NCBI GenBank assembly: GCA_030248065.1
Contig: JASAMV010005838.1
Location: forward strand, 1 to 64,000
Length of the DNA: 64,000 nucleotides
Direction: 5' to 3'
Source: Rhynchonema sp. JSB1_4
Taxonomy: Eukaryota > Nematoda > Chromadorea > Monhysterida > Xyalidae
Shown here: piece after piece, positions 1 through 22,900 of the stretch
How the letters are laid out: the number at the start of each line of letters is the position of its first letter
How positions within the stretch are numbered: position 1 is the first letter of the stretch
The notes under the pieces: generated by a model
What the model was told of the DNA's origin: nothing
What the model saw: the letters and a program-made list of their open reading frames with translations, nothing else
Databases searched by the model: none
Made by a program: the position numbers and the translations under genes

Positions 1-1370
1 TACAGATCCCACAACAAGTAGCGTCCCAGTGCGCAGGATTTTTTCGGCCTACCGCGGTTGACTGCAGTCAACTGCAAGCCCACCGGATTGCTATCTTTAA
101 CACGCAAGGTATAGGCGACAGCGACCCACCGGGGGCTACCGCCTGCTACCGCAGTCGACTGCGGTGGACTGCGGTGGGGCGCGGTGACTGCGCACTACCG
201 CGCTCCCTTGGCTTGCTCGCTTTTTGTTTTTTTTATCGTACTTGCTGCTATTTACTTGCTTTTGAGCTCCATTCAGCCCGGTTTGGTTTGTGTTTCAAAA
301 GTCGCAGATGCGGGTAATGCAATTCATCGAACGTGGAACGATAACCGCAGCATTTTTTGTTCTCAAACTTCACTTATTAAGAACGAAAATTAAAATATGG
401 TTCGCTGTAAAAGTCACGTGCAAATGTTGATAAAACGGCAGTCCAAGATACATACAATATACTGAACCATTTTCTGAAATATAAAGCGGCAAAACCATTC
501 ACAAGAAATTAGATGGGTCACGAACTTCAGTGACAGAACAAATATTATGAGACATAATCATCCAAGAAGAATCGCATAATTTCGCATAATCACATGTCAA
601 AAAACAACGAAACTAAGGTCAATCTCAGCGTGCATTGCGCGCTGCGGAACAGCTTATCATTTTACATGGAACTTGCGCATTTTGCACACATCGCTCGTGA
701 TCACAATAATACCGTTTCTGGGCCAAGAAGATGACCCCTCAGCTGTGTCGTCGCTTTGTCGGTCATGTGAACAAGATGCTGCCCAAGGTCATTGCCAGCG
801 GCGGTGGTCCAACCGATAAATAATTGGGTTGTTGTGTTGTGATAGCGGACGTGAAACTTGCATGTAATAATAGTCTGGTGTGATTGCGAAATTGAAGCTT
901 GTATGTAATAGTCTTGAGTCATAGCGCGAGCGTGAAACTCGTATGTAATAATAATCTTATGTGATAACGGATAGCTTGTTCTTTCTAATCAAAAGTCGTT
1001 TAGTTATGAGTAGTAAGCCTCAATTTCGTACTATTGCATAAACGAAATTTAGTGTAGCATATTTTTACTTCGTGACTTTTAAAACACAAACCAGACCGAG
1101 CTGAATGGAGCTCAAAAGCAAGTAAATACATAGCAGCAAGTACGATCAAAAAAACAAAAAGCGAGCAAGCCAAGGGAGCGCGGTAGTGCGCAGTCACCGC
1201 GCCCCACCGCAGTCGACTGCGGTAGCAGGCGGTAGCCCCCGGTGGGTCGCTGTCGCCTATACCTTGCGTGTTAAAGACAGCAATCCGGTGGGCTTGCGGT
1301 TGACTGCAGTCAACCGCGGTAGGCCGAAAAAATCCTGCGCACTGGGACGCTACTTGTTGGGGGATCTGTA
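1..1370. mobile_element. foldback (long-TIR) DNA element flanked by TA
   Basis: The first ~310 bases return almost identically as the reverse complement at about 1069-1370. The outer ends read TACAGATCCC and GGGATCTGTA. The left arm carries one extra ~10-bp duplication near 160. TA at both outer ends fits a Tc1/mariner-like TA target duplication, but the left end coincides with the window edge, so the true terminus is not certain. No transposase-like reading frame lies between the arms, so the element is non-autonomous. Short frames in the arms are mirror images of each other and are not genes. Confidence 0.8.
845..970. repeat. degenerate tandem repeat inside the foldback element
   Basis: Three imperfect units of roughly 42-45 bp, each containing GTGAAACTYG(T/C)ATGTAATA followed by a TGTGAT-like stretch. 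They lie between the arms of the foldback element. Confidence 0.5.
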
Positions 1371-4300
1371 TGCCGTCGTTCCAACTTGCGATGCGCCAAC
1401 TTTCCTGATGGTGCGCAAGTCAGACCCGCAGGTTTAAGATTTAAGCTTGGCCAGAATTGTTCACGGTAACCACGAGAATCGACACAATCGCTGCAGCTGC
1501 TAAGGCGCTAAATCGCTAAACCGCTTGAAAGATTAGACGTTCCATTTTTTTCAAAAAAAACAAAAAAACAAAACAAAATTATTATCGGATTGCGTGACAT
1601 GATCGTTTCAGTGTGACTTCCCCCAGATTGCTCCAGTTGGGCAGGAATACATACGTGAAGATTGATTCAACCGCAGACTTTTGAGCATGCGCGGATCAGA
1701 AAGCAAGGTGTTTTGTTGCGCACGTAAAATGGCGCGCATTATGGTTTTGCGACACACTTTAGCCAAAATGCGTTCCAAATTACCTGACACATAATAATAC
1801 GGACACTATACAAATCAAAGCACACGATCCAATAGTATAGTAAATGTACTACTGATACTTACATACAACCAGAGTGAGCAAAAACTTGCCAGTTTATGAG
1901 CCAACCTGCGCGTGTTCAAATGTTTGTTGGTGACGGTGTATTTGAAAATGGTTGACACAGATCGGGTCAAAAGATCGCTGACGCTGTTTTTTGAATGGGA
2001 TAACGAATTTTGTGCGAACGTGCTGTGCACCAGGTCATCGTCAGTTGGAATTTGACCACGTATATGCATCTATGTATTTATTAACTCCAAGCAGACAAAT
2101 TAGCAGGTTTGTTCCGAGCTCTATGACCGACCATCCCCTAAGCATAACACTGATGAACTTTGGAAATAGCAGGTGTTATACGCATCGATGACCCCGTGGT
2201 ACGAGATGCGTCCACTACATTACGATCAGCCATATCACAAGCCGAAGATCACGCGATACACGCAGGGCGGTAAGCGATACTGTGCAGGTCTATAACCTGC
2301 CCTGGTTGTAGGCGCGGTAAAGTTGACCTTCAGAAATGGTTTGGACCAAAGCGAACAGCATGAAAGTTCGTCGGTATATCTAAACCCGGTAATTCATTTA
2401 TCAAATGTTTTGATAGTCAAAAATTTTATGTTTTGCTCTTGCTTGACCGACCATAGCCATTGAACAACAGCAGCGTTGACCCCCTGTTTTGAGGAAAGTA
2501 ACGTTGCAGGATAAGGTGAGCGAAATGGATTCTTGCAGTACGTGTGAAAAAAGCTTTTTAAAGCGTCTCAGTGGGAAAATGCAACGGAAACAAGATTAGA
2601 ATGATATCACAGCGGCGTGGGGAGAAACGGCATTACACCATACAACCGTTATTCGTTGACAGAAAGCGCAGAGGCGACAAAAAAGCCTTCGGATCGTTAA
2701 TGATTACAAATGCATGTCAAATCTATGACCATAACAAAGATCGAAAACGAGAGCATTTTCGTTAAGTGTATCAAAACCGGAGAATGTTCACAATAAAGGT
2801 CACGATTGATGGGTTGATAAAGCGTGGGGAGCTAAACTCGGAACTCTACATATAACTATAACACCAGATAAACGAATCTGCTCCAGCATATACACATTTC
2901 TAGTTAGAAGCTATGGGATCGATAATCCAAACGTAATTACTTTTTTCATTCAGATCATTCATGTCGATAAAAATAGCAATCTGCAATAGCATTAGCCACA
3001 AGGCTCAATAACCAACTGTGATGCACATAAAGGCACAGAGGAGCTGCTCGCTTGCACAACTGCAAGGTGCCTACAAACGCACGGGACGGTGAGTCAACTT
3101 TGTGCACACATGTGCTGGTGTAGTGTGATGTTTATTCATGTATTGATTTTGATGTCCTGTTTTTGTCCACTCACTCAACACGACAGATAAAATGACAGGT
3201 TGCTTTGTCAGGCAACTATCGGTAATGAAAAGAGCGTGGCATGAAGCCTGACATAAAGTCCTGCCAAGGCAGTATGGAAAACTCCAAAGGGCGATCAGCA
3301 AAACAGCAAAAATAACGTTGGGGTGGTTTCGGTGGTTATCGCTTTGATATCAAACCAGACACCCCAGTCACAGTCCCAGCTAAATCCAGAGGTTATCGAT
3401 GTGGATTTTCGTTATTATTGAGGGGAGCGAGATTAGGATAGCACGGTCAGCTTTTTTAGCATAGCCTCTTTGTGGATTGGGGATACTTAGGCCTAATCAA
3501 TGTGCAGCTAAGCAACTCACGCGCTAACACTTAGGTTGTCGACACAAGCCGAAGACGCATACTTATCAAACGAGCGCAAGAAACAATGCATTGTGTCTAC
3601 GATTTCCGTTGACGACATTAGCATAATCCTGTAAACGTGAATTTTGCTATTTTGTCAGAAAATGCGTCACAATTCCCGGAGCTCTGTTCTGAACAAGCGT
3701 GAAAAATGTTCGAACGCCAAAACGGTCCATATCTCACTCCAGCGCAGAGAACGGTCCAAAAAAGCTGAGCTGGATTTCCGGCCAGGATACAATTACAGAG
3801 AGGCAGGTCAGAAAATCGTTGCTTTTCAGCTGGGCCATTCAGCTGTGGAAAGGGGGGTTTTCGAAGTTTTTTACTACATTTCAATGAAAAAAACGAAGGC
3901 ACATTTTTAGCGTTTAACGTCAGCTTGAGCTGGCGCCGCACTGAAAAAATACTGAAAAGCGCACTCGCACGTTCGTAGGGAAAATCTTAAAAATGCGACA
4001 CACTCAATTGAAGAATGCTTCACGTGGAAACTTGAGCGAGCGTAAGAGTAAGCGCTGCGGCACTTGAAACTTGACAAAAAAACAAAGCGCGTACCTTCAT
4101 TATATAGTACCTTGAAAACAGGAATTATCCGTCAACTGTACGACATTGGGGTATAAATTGAACAGAGATGAGATGCGGATAATGGACCTGAGCAATGAGG
4201 CGTGCGAAATTCACAGCAGTGGGTAGGCCCGGCCGTCCGCAGCAAACCGCACAAAACACCGCCAGACCAAGAGCCTGGCTGCCTACGTGCGATTTTGCAG

Positions 4301-5430
4301 AATAACGCCGCATGCGGCATAACAAGCCGCGCAGCCAAGGGTATATAGCAATAGTGAAGCCCAGCACCAGCCATAGCGCAAGCCACAGCAAGCCGTTACA
4401 CAGAAAAACTCTAGCTCGCACCATAGATGGGCACTACCTTGTGCAGCCAACGCCACCACAACCATACATGGCGCAAAATGACGTGGGCTGCGTATCGCAT
4501 GTTTGGCTTGAACACAGGCCGAAGCTGCGCGTACCCATCTATACGTACCCATACATACCCCTATGTAGTGTGCAAGACTGAGAGTATTCTACATTCTGAC
4601 CTACCCCATCACATACCATGTGTGTCTGCGTCTCATTTATCGAACGTTTTTGCTCCCTTTCCCTGCATCCAAGCGAACAGAAACACATGTATGGTATCAC
4701 ATTGGTGTATGTACACTTCACAGCTCGCACCATAATGCACCTGAGAGCCCAACTGAAGAATATGCCGCGCACATTCAGCTCACATTGAGCTTGCTGGCTG
4801 GAAAAGAAGAAACACAACATGTGAATTCGGAAAAAAGGCATACAGTACATGCCCGCCTGTGGTGTCGGCACACAATCCACCCTACATACGGCATATACTG
4901 CGCACATACCAATGTTGATGTCACGTGGTAGGCATCTATGACATCATGCATGACGTGCGCATACAGTACATACTCACTCAATTCGATAGCAAAAGGTCGC
5001 AACCGCGCCTGCGCGCGTGTGCGTGCCTCTGCAATACTCCCTTGATAAATACAACGGTGGGCTTATGGTATGTACAGTGGTCAAATCAAATCGTCAGATC
5101 ATGTATTATTTCTCGCGCTCATTTGGGGCTCATGTACATATTACTGCTTCACTTGACAACAAGATGTTTTAACTTGGTTTGACGACAGTGTTGTATTGGC
5201 CCAACTGTACGCGTGTGTGCCTTGGTGTGGGGTGCTGAACGGGGCTTTATAAAATACTGATGTGTGTTTGGAACAGCACAGTGGAAACTGCATTGTTCGT
5301 GGTGGGTAATAGGCTTGACTTCCGACGGTTGCCCCCTTGAAAATGAAAGAACGAGAAATTCACTTGTTATTTGTTTGTGATCTTACCTGAAGGGGATCTT
5401 ACTTGTGATCTTACTTGAAGGGTTCTGTTC
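1371..5430. other. no gene recognised
   Basis: Short frames only, with no recognisable domain and no convincing splice-linked coding pattern. The only repeat I recognise is a copy of the SINE-like motif at 2019-2049. Just before the pseudogene fragment, a short phrase containing GATCTTACTTGAAGG is repeated around 5376-5422. Confidence 0.5.
2019..2049 (-). repeat. SINE-like dispersed motif, copy 1
   Basis: On the minus strand it contains CTGACGATGACCTGGTGCAC, the core shared by eight places in the window. Confidence 0.5.
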
Positions 5431-5909
<479 letters not shown>

Positions 5910-5933
5910 GTCAAATGCTCCAGCTTGCAAAAT

Positions 5934-6300
5934 GAACGCTAATTTCGAACGCAAACTGCAATCATCTGAACAAAATCCCGCCGTAACACTCATGCTCAAT
6001 TTGTGGTTCATATCTGTCAAACCGGATACACTAACTGAAAAAAATGAAAATTGCCAGCAGAAAGACTAAAAATAACATGATCAAGAAAGAAAAACGCGCC
6101 ACAAAAAGTTGGAATCGAAAAAACACAGCTTGCGAACCGACAAACATTGATATCGCTCGTTAAAACGACTGAAACTGTTTGCAAAACCTGAAAGCTCGTC
6201 TTTCGACTATCATACACAGTGAACATTCAAACAATTAGCCACGATACTTCAGTTTTATGTACAGAGTTGACGGATTCCAAATGTTCAGAACCGTTTATTT
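5934..6300 (+). repeat. copy of the kinase gene 3' flank
   Basis: Diverged but colinear with about 18375-18760, downstream of the kinase stop codon. Shared phrases include AATTTGTGGTTCATATCTG, CAAACAATTAGCCACGA and TTTATGTACAGA. Directly after the GT tract, it makes 5431-6300 look like a second kinase gene copy collapsed from intron 1 to the 3' flank. An unrelated dispersed repeat is the alternative. Confidence 0.7.
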
Positions 6301-6399
6301 TCAGGTCTGAATTCCCCATCGTCCTGCATTCCTTTTTAAAATATTACCGACACTGAAACATGGAATAATGGGGTATGTTTTCTTTGTCGTTTTTTTCGT

Positions 6400-6513
6400 T
6401 CTTGTTCACATTTTTGTTTATTGATACTCATGTTCATTTTTTAGGGTTTCTCCGGATCTTGTGTAAAGGTCTTTGCGGAAGCGTGCAGATAAAATTTGAA
6501 TTTGAATTTGAAT
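6400..6513 (+). mobile_element. 3' tail of a non-LTR retrotransposon
   Basis: Ends in a short TTTGAA microsatellite (6494-6511) followed by AATAAA-like sequence, the usual look of a LINE 3' end. No reverse transcriptase sequence is recognisable upstream, so this would be a strongly 5'-truncated copy. Confidence 0.4.
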
Positions 6514-7880
6514 AAAACCCGAATAAAGCCAAAACAACGTTTGATTCCTTGTTTTGGTTTTTTTAATATTCAATAATCACAATCCTATTTTCTCAAACAG
6601 GAATTGCGATAACAGTATTGATGCACAATGATCACGAATTACAAGAGAAATTCAAAATCGCTGCAGCGTAATAGGCGGCGGTTTACGGTAGGCCCGATAA
6701 AACGTTAGATGCTGTGTAATGTTTCGTCAAGCTACCGTCGCCCGCTGCCTGTACCTCGCCAAAGTGATTTTGAATTTGTTTGCAAATCCTGATTTTCATG
6801 CACAGATGGTGCGTCAACAGGCTGGTTTTTGTTCCCGAATGGCCATGTTGGTGGATCAATTTTGGTGGGTAATCGTCCCTTTGGTAAAGTTCCTCAACCT
6901 TAATTTTCTTGATGATGTTGGAATAACATCATCAGACAAATTCCGTTGTGGTACTTCGTTCCCAAAAAGGACTCAACAATGATATGAATGAAAAAAACGA
7001 GGTCCAAAACCCAAAAAGTAATAGTGGCGGACCCTGTTTAAGGTATGTATCCGCATAGGCTGCCATATGGTACCTGAGCTGCCGAAAAACGCGATATTTT
7101 TATGTGCGTTTTTTTCGTCTTTTGAGAACGTGTAAAAACTTTTACGAATACGTTTACAGCGTATTCTATAAACGCCGTTACCTATTGGGGGCAATACTGA
7201 TAGTGATAATAACCAGTTTCGTGCTGTGTCCACGACAAAAGTTGCCATCAGCATTTATGTCTCACGACTGGTCCCACCCGTTTGTTGATGTTGACTAACG
7301 TTGTTCAGGCGTCCCGTACGACACTACTGTTGCTCAATTCTCCTTTCACTAACTTTTTATTTATTGGAAAATTTTTCTCAGGCCGGTTTCACAATGCATG
7401 CGGGTGCGGGTTGCGGGTCAGGCATTTTCCGGTGTAGCAGCGCATACAAAAGGCATTTCTTTATAATTCTGGTACCGTTGTAATCAGCGTGTCGATCTTG
7501 ACACGCTTGTTGCTTTTGACTTCCATGCCTACCCATTTACAAACAAAATGCAGTTCAGTGATACCTTAAAATCAGCATTTAGACGCGCAAATTGTTCACC
7601 AGGTGGTGTCTTAGGCGTAGGCTTTGGCTTAGGCTTAACATGGCTAGTTTAATGGCGAATAACATGCATCTCATGGGGATCCGGTCCCCAACCCAATGTT
7701 ATACGCAGGCCTAAGTCGATAGACCTAATATGCAAAGAACAACCACGAATGCTTTCAAATTTTGAAGTTTTTGCTGTAATGCTCATACTGTAACCGTAAC
7801 CGTTTGCACGTTTCCTATACAGGAGTTTATACAAAAACTTGGGAAAATGAGCTGCCCATAAACGTGCCCACATCTGAGGG
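6514..7880. other. no gene recognised; short TTAGGC-like patch
   Basis: No coding signal I trust. At 7608-7641 there is a degenerate run of TTAGGC-like hexamers, which is the nematode telomere unit, too short and imperfect to be more than suggestive. Confidence 0.4.
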
Positions 7881-7884
7881 CTTC

Positions 7885-8872
7885 TCTCCATTAATTCTAC
7901 CAAAACAAAACTCCAACAATTTGCTCGCTCAAGTTCATGTCCCGCTGTCCCTGCTATTGTGATTGATGAATGTCTGATTGATGTTGTCGATGCAAACAAA
8001 TATCTGGGTGCTGTTATTGATTCCAAGTTTGATTTTGGCTTGCACACTACTGCCACATCTGTGAAAGTGAAGAAAATTGCTGGTTCATTGTACCGTACCT
8101 TTCGTAATGATCTACCTGTGTCTGTCATGCGTTATCTGTATCAAACCTTGATTTGCTCTGTCATGTACTATTCGTGTGAGGTGACCTATCCTATTCATGA
8201 CTATTCACGTAATTTGTTGGAAAGAACACAAAAATCCATTATTCGCATGTTCTCTGGCAATTTTGATCGGTCTGTGTCATATTCGCAGTTGTGTTCAATG
8301 TTTGGTGTTGATTATGTGGGTGTCACTGTCATGAAACGTCGTCTGAGATTGATGCATTCTTATGTTCTTGGTATTCGTGCTGCTCCTGTTGACTCTATTT
8401 CGTTCATTTCTGATTCCAATTCTCGCTCCAGTTCTCGTCTTAATCATTCTCGTGCCATTTGTATCCCACGTGCTAAAACTCATATTCTCGCTACCAGTGC
8501 TATTGTTATCATGTCCCATCTTTACAATGCTTTACCTGATTTTGCTGTTTTCCTGCGAATGGGCACATTCAAAGGAGTCATTCGTTCGCAAAGCTTGATT
8601 GTTGAATTGTTGTACAAATTGCGATTGCTGCCAGTGAAATTTATTCCGTCCGTGTGTGAAATGTAATTGACCGATCATGCTGTGTTTCTGTGTTTTCTGT
8701 GTTTTTTGCTCCTTATCATCATCTACACCTCTCGATCTGTAACTTCCACTGGCCCACCAAACACTTGTAATTATTTATGGTTTCGTCGTTACTGTCCAGC
8801 TTATGCGTGTTGTTGACGTTACCATGTTGCTTCTGATGCAATAAAAAACTTGAACTTGAACTTGAACTTGTT
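7885..8872 (+). mobile_element. 5'-truncated LINE with RT C-terminal part and (CTTGAA)n tail
   Basis: A reverse transcriptase tail is followed by a short 3' UTR and a (CTTGAA)n tract at about 8848-8871 that ends the element. The tail ends about 30 bases before the acceptor of the kinase 5' UTR exon, so the LINE lies directly in front of that gene. The start is approximate because the coding sequence decays upstream of about 7885. Confidence 0.8.
7887..8666 (+). pseudogene. LINE reverse transcriptase fragment (palm end and thumb)
   Basis: From 7959 the frame reads 235 residues to a TAA. It contains KYLGAVID, the conserved RT motif near the end of the palm. A thumb-like part follows, with the layout common in Jockey/CR1-type elements (LYRTFRNDLP, then VMRYLYQTLICSVMYYSCE). 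The frame stays open upstream to about 7887 (NSTKTKLQQFARSSS) before a stop. The catalytic YxDD block and everything before it is absent, so it cannot be active. The clade is my guess from the motif layout. Confidence 0.85.
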
Positions 8873-8889
8873 TGAAAACGAATGGGGAA

Positions 8890-8902
8890 TGTTTTTTTCC
8901 AG
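8890..8902 (+). promoter_or_regulatory. splice or trans-splice acceptor of the kinase 5' UTR exon
   Basis: GTTTTTTTCCAG followed by a purine lies 68 bases before the kinase ATG. It could join an upstream 5' UTR exon or take a spliced leader. The sequence cannot tell which. Confidence 0.45.
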
Positions 8903-8970
8903 ATTGGCCGAAACTCGATGTTCTCTGAGCGGAAAGTAATCGACAAATACATGGAAAAATAGTATTCAAG

Positions 8971-18158
<9,188 letters not shown>

Positions 18159-18374
18159 AAATGATTAGGAACAAAATGGTCTTTTTACACGCTGTTTTTG
18201 TGCACTGCATGTGCGGTATGTGATGTCGCTGAGGTATACCATTAGTTGATGTCTATTACGTATGTACAGTAGCTGTAAAACCGTTGACCACTGCTTCGTT
18301 CACAGCCATGCTAATTTTTGTCGCGCCTTCTCTTTTAAATATTTCTGGTTCAAAGGACAAGGATTCACTTTCAA

Positions 18375-18760
18375 AACGAATGATATTTCTTTATTATTTC
18401 GAACACGCAAACTGTTTTGCACAAAATCGCCGCAATGCATACCTAACCACAATTTGTGGTTCATATCTGACATGATGGATAAACTTGTTGAGTAAAAAAA
18501 AACAGAAAAAATTGCCGGAAAAGAACTAAAATATAATATGATAAAACCGAAAACGCACCGTAAAAACTTGGAATCGAAAAACACAGTTTGAAAACCGACA
18601 AAATATTGATATCGCATTTTGAAACGACTGAAAATCATTGCAAAATATTCTAAAATTCATGTTGCAGCCATCATACTCAATGAACATCCAAACAATTAGC
18701 CACGACATTCAGCTTTATGTACAGAATTCACGAACTCCAAACATTCGGAACTATCGAAAA
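18375..18760 (+). repeat. kinase 3' flank, counterpart of 5934-6300
   Basis: Diverged match to 5934-6300 in the same orientation and order. Confidence 0.7.
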
Positions 18761-18877
18761 TAAAATTAAAACTGTAAAGCCACGTATAAACAGAACATGC
18801 TGCAACACACGCGATAAACACACACGATAAAACTCAAAACATGTATGTACAGTACATGCTGTAGGTAGAAAAAATGT

Positions 18878-18883
18878 AATAAA
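18878..18883 (+). terminator. possible kinase poly(A) signal
   Basis: AATAAA about 720 bases after the stop. Another AATAAA lies near 18759. Which one is used cannot be told from sequence. Confidence 0.3.
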
Positions 18884-18921
18884 ACACACAATTGAAGCAA
18901 AAAAATCAGAATAACGACAAC

Positions 18922-18927
18922 TTTATT
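18922..18927 (-). terminator. possible Shank poly(A) signal
   Basis: AATAAA on the minus strand, about 490 bases after the Shank stop and only ~40 bases from a plus-strand AATAAA. Confidence 0.3.
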
Positions 18928-19412
18928 ACATAAAAGTGCTTTCGGATCACATTTTTATGGAGCTGTAGGGCAGCTGTATTCTGCGCAAAAGGACATGATA
19001 AGGCTCAAGGGAATCTTTGTTATCAAACTCTGGTCTCGAATGTAGGTCTTATATGTAGGTACATGTATGTAGCTGTGTGGCTTGTAAAAAGGGCAGTGCG
19101 CGCACTTTAAAGAAACGTCGAATTGCTGACAAAACGGCGGAAATATTGAAGCTGAATGGAATAAATGAACGAACACAAAGATTTAAAAAATAAATCAAAA
19201 AGTCATGGCAACTTGAGAAAGACACGTTCTCCCAGTTTACGTATGGAAAACAATCTTTTTTGTGGAATTCAGCATCGTTTTACATAATTATTTCCAAAAT
19301 TTTCGCACTTTCACAAATTTTTCGAAAGCTCAATACAATGTGGACTCCCTGTCAGATTTAAAGAGAACGAAACATTGACCATATCGGATTTAATGCCTTC
19401 AAAGTGCCAAAT

Positions 19413-19914
19413 CTAACGTCCAGCAACGGGTATGTATCGTTTCAGTGATGTTTCAATGGCCTTGCGATGTGCGATCTTCGTAACACCCATTTCGGTCATG
19501 AACTTGCGGTCGGCTTTGGCTTGCATCAGAGTCTGCAATTTTGTGACTACATAATTTGCCACATTATTATAATTGTGAATTGTCGGTTTCGACTTGTTTC
19601 CGGGGACGGGCGGTGTACCAGATCATCGTCGGTGCGAATGCACTGCATGGTAGCTAGCGCCCAAAACTCTTGAGAGTTGCATTGTTTTATGTTCTCTTAA
19701 TTTTCCTTGAATATTGAATCGTCGTCAACTAATTGATGAAACATCAGCCAGCCAACCCTACATACCTTTCCATCAATTTTGTGCTTGGCGAACGTGGTCT
19801 TGTAGTCGGCACAGAATTGCAGACTGTCCAACCAGTCACATACGTCACCCACTGTCCACAGAGGTAGCTGTTTGTCGCTGAATAGATTGTTGCCGGTCGG
19901 GGTCGGGTAGTCGC
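19413..19914 (-). CDS. Shank C-terminal SAM domain (exons 19766-19914 and 19413-19532)
   Basis: First exon: LWTVGDVCDWLDSLQF..YKTTFAKHKIDGK, donor GTATGTAG. Second exon, after TTGCAG: TLMQAKADRKFMTEMGVTKI, then HRKAIETSL and a stop at 19413-19415. Together they give the SAM pattern W..DV..WL, F....IDG, L, F..MGVTKI.HR..I. In Shanks this domain polymerises into sheets. The frame reading on from 19766 into the intron is not used. Confidence 0.93.
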
Positions 19915-22900
19915 CTGAAACATTAGGTTTAGGAACATTAGTTTTGTCTGAAACAATATTATGAAATTTGTGGATGCAGATAGCGCAAAGGGAGCTGCTA
20001 TTGCGTTTTACCCTCTTTAGAGTGGCGTGAGTTTGGGAGACCGAAATTTCGATGTGATAATGACATACGCGATAAACTTGGAATCCACAGACAGTATACG
20101 TGCCTAAGTGAACCAGAAATGCACTAACTTTCAAGACAATATTGTTGTAATATTGGAACTTAAACATAATGTAATCGGTACGCTGTTCCTATCTGGCTTT
20201 TGTGGAACGCACATAAGAACACGAGTGGAATCCTATATTAAAATGTGAATTTCTTGTCAAGCACACTAAAATGAAACATCACTCAGCCAGCCACTCACTC
20301 AAATCCATGCTGCTGATCTGCGGCGTGCGATCTCTGTCTTCCTCCGCCTTCTCCGCATCCGAATCGCCCGTGCCCGAATCGGCGTCGTAATCGGGCGGCG
20401 GCATGAGCGGCGGAGGAAGAAGGGCGGCGCGTTGACCGTTGCTCGTCTTGGAATTCTGCGACGACGACATCACTTGTCCGCTGTCGGCCGAACAGCCGGA
20501 CAGAGTGGATAATGTTGATGTGATGCTCACCTGATGTGGCAAGGGGAATATTGAAAAAAATGTGAATGAAGGTGGCGGGTGGAATTCACAAAGCAGGATT
20601 GTGATGAACAACGATCTGCGCACTGCATATGATGAATTCGCACAAAATTCAACATGATGAAATTCTTGGGTGTGCTTCGCAATGTTTTTCGGCAAAATGT
20701 GATGACCGCGAAGTTTGGCGATCAAATTTTTTTGGTGCAAGTTGCAAACCTGCCTATCGAAACACAAAAATTTCTGATAAAAGAGAAAAACAGAAAATAA
20801 AATAAAAATCTAAGAATCCAAAACCTCACCGCGTCATTCTCCCTCGAGTTCACCCTGATCATGGTCACATTCTGTTTCGGAGCAGCCCCTTTCTGTTGTG
20901 GTTTGTGCGGCAGAGTGGGCGGTGGTTGACCGCCAAAACTGTCCTCCAATTGTTGCGACAACATCGACACTCGATTACGACCATCCGCACTGCCGTCCGA
21001 TACGTTCATCGATGCCTGAATTGACAAGGTGAGTGTGGCAAGGGCTCAGAATTCTCCATTTTCGCACTATAAGAATCGCCATTTTGACTACCTAGGATCT
21101 GGTGTAAATGTGACCAATCAAATTTGCGTCAGCCAGTCATTGACCTTTGCAAGAATAAAAACAAGAATTGTTTTTCAAGTAATGGGTTTGTCTGGTGCTC
21201 GTTATCGCTGACGATGACCTGGTGCACCGCTATAGTTTCCAAATATAGGTCGACACAAGCAAACCAAAAAAGCGCATTGCTGTGCGAATACAGTATATTA
21301 GATTATCATTGACAAACAACCTACCACTATGCACCTCAGTTACACGAGGAGAAAAAAAATGAATCAAATTCAAACTCCGAGTTTGCGAACCTGCAGCAAC
21401 TCCGGCGGCGGCGGTGGCGGGAAATCGGGGGACGGCGGCACACCATCTTCGTCTCGTTCGTCGCCACTTTCCGACTCGGCAACATTCGCCAGCACCGTCG
21501 TGCCTGAATTATAAAGGCGCATGTGCTCGTGCCCGACCGGACTCAGACAGGGAAGTAGTTATTCACCACACCCACACGTGGTATAAATGTGAAACATCAC
21601 CCACCCATCACTTCATCGCCGCATTCACTCGGTTCCAACGACGTTCGACTTGAGGTGTACCCGCTGTCCTTCTTGTTGAACCCGTTGGTGACCGGTGGCG
21701 GAGGACTGCGATTGTTGATGCCACCCTTGCCACTGGGGGTTGACTTGGATGCCACTGATTGCCTGATTGATAAAGGGGAGGGATTGAAAATGGGTTATTT
21801 TAGGTGCATTCTTATACACATCCCCTCTTTACAACTGCTGACCGGGACCCGTAAAGAATGTCTACGGGATCAGGTCTATCGTGTCCCCCCCCCGGATTTC
21901 GGACTAAACTGTCTACGATTCTAAACAAGCGGGGTCACTGTGACAAGGGTAGACTCTACTAAGCACGTGTCCCGTTTACAGGATGACACGACACAAAGAA
22001 AATCAAAAATGTGTGAAGACGCTAAACCGCAAAACATTTCACATCACAACGAAGCGACCAACCTCACAGACTCCTTCAAACTGAGTCCCGATCTCTGCCC
22101 AGACCCTTTGATCGCTTTTGACACCCCACTATTGCTGTTCGGTGAAACATTAGGCCCGGTAGGTTGTTGCTGTTGTTCCTCGACCATAGTGGTGAATACA
22201 ACGTTTGGGTTCGGTTTGATGACATTATTGTTATTATTCGTGCTGGCTTTATTGTTCGAAATCACGTTCCGTCTTCGTGCGAGTGCTTGTCTGAGATCGG
22301 AGTCAAAGTCTGAGACCGGTTTCGTCGCATCGGACTGAGGCATAACGGGCGCAGACGGGGACGGGTGAATGCCGGCGGAGGACTTTTTCAGTTTCACTGA
22401 CGACAGAGCGGCCGCGGTGATGGCACCTGGCGGAGGATTTTTCGAATTGGTCGTTTTTATATGGCGATGTGGTTTTGTATTGCTCCGTTTTCATCAAGAG
22501 ACTGTGTCCCAGTGGATCCGAATGCACCATGGCCAAAAAAGTGCACACTTGGTGATCGCATATTTTGACACTTCTTCTGGTCAAAGAAAACACTGAATGG
22601 GCATGATAACAAACACCTTTAACACACATAAAAGTGAGAAAATTTAAATCTAAGTAAAAGTGGGGACAAAAAATATATGATCCGCCCACCTCCTGCTCCC
22701 GATTGGCTGGTCGAGGCCTGCGAGAAATTCGAACTCGCGCTGGTGGATGCAAGTGAAGATGTTGAATGAATGATGGGTGCACTCGCGTCACGTTGGATTA
22801 CAGTTTTGTTGAGCCGAACCTAAAATATTAAAATGTTTCATAGGTTGAATTGTGAAACATCAGATAGTCACTATGAGAATTAACGTCGGTGTTAATAATA

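Larger units (their letters stand above)
18159..19412. other. convergent intergenic region and 3' UTRs
   Basis: Lies between the kinase stop and the Shank stop. 18375-18760 is the counterpart of the repeat at 5934-6300. No further gene seen. Confidence 0.6.

Noticed and set aside
7649..8128. 159-codon minus-strand frame
   Set aside because: Antisense to the LINE reverse transcriptase fragment.
19604..19625. Similarity of ACACCGCCCGTC to the small-subunit rRNA 3' end
   Set aside because: Match is about a dozen bases; nothing else of the rRNA is present, and the other copies of the motif diverge there.
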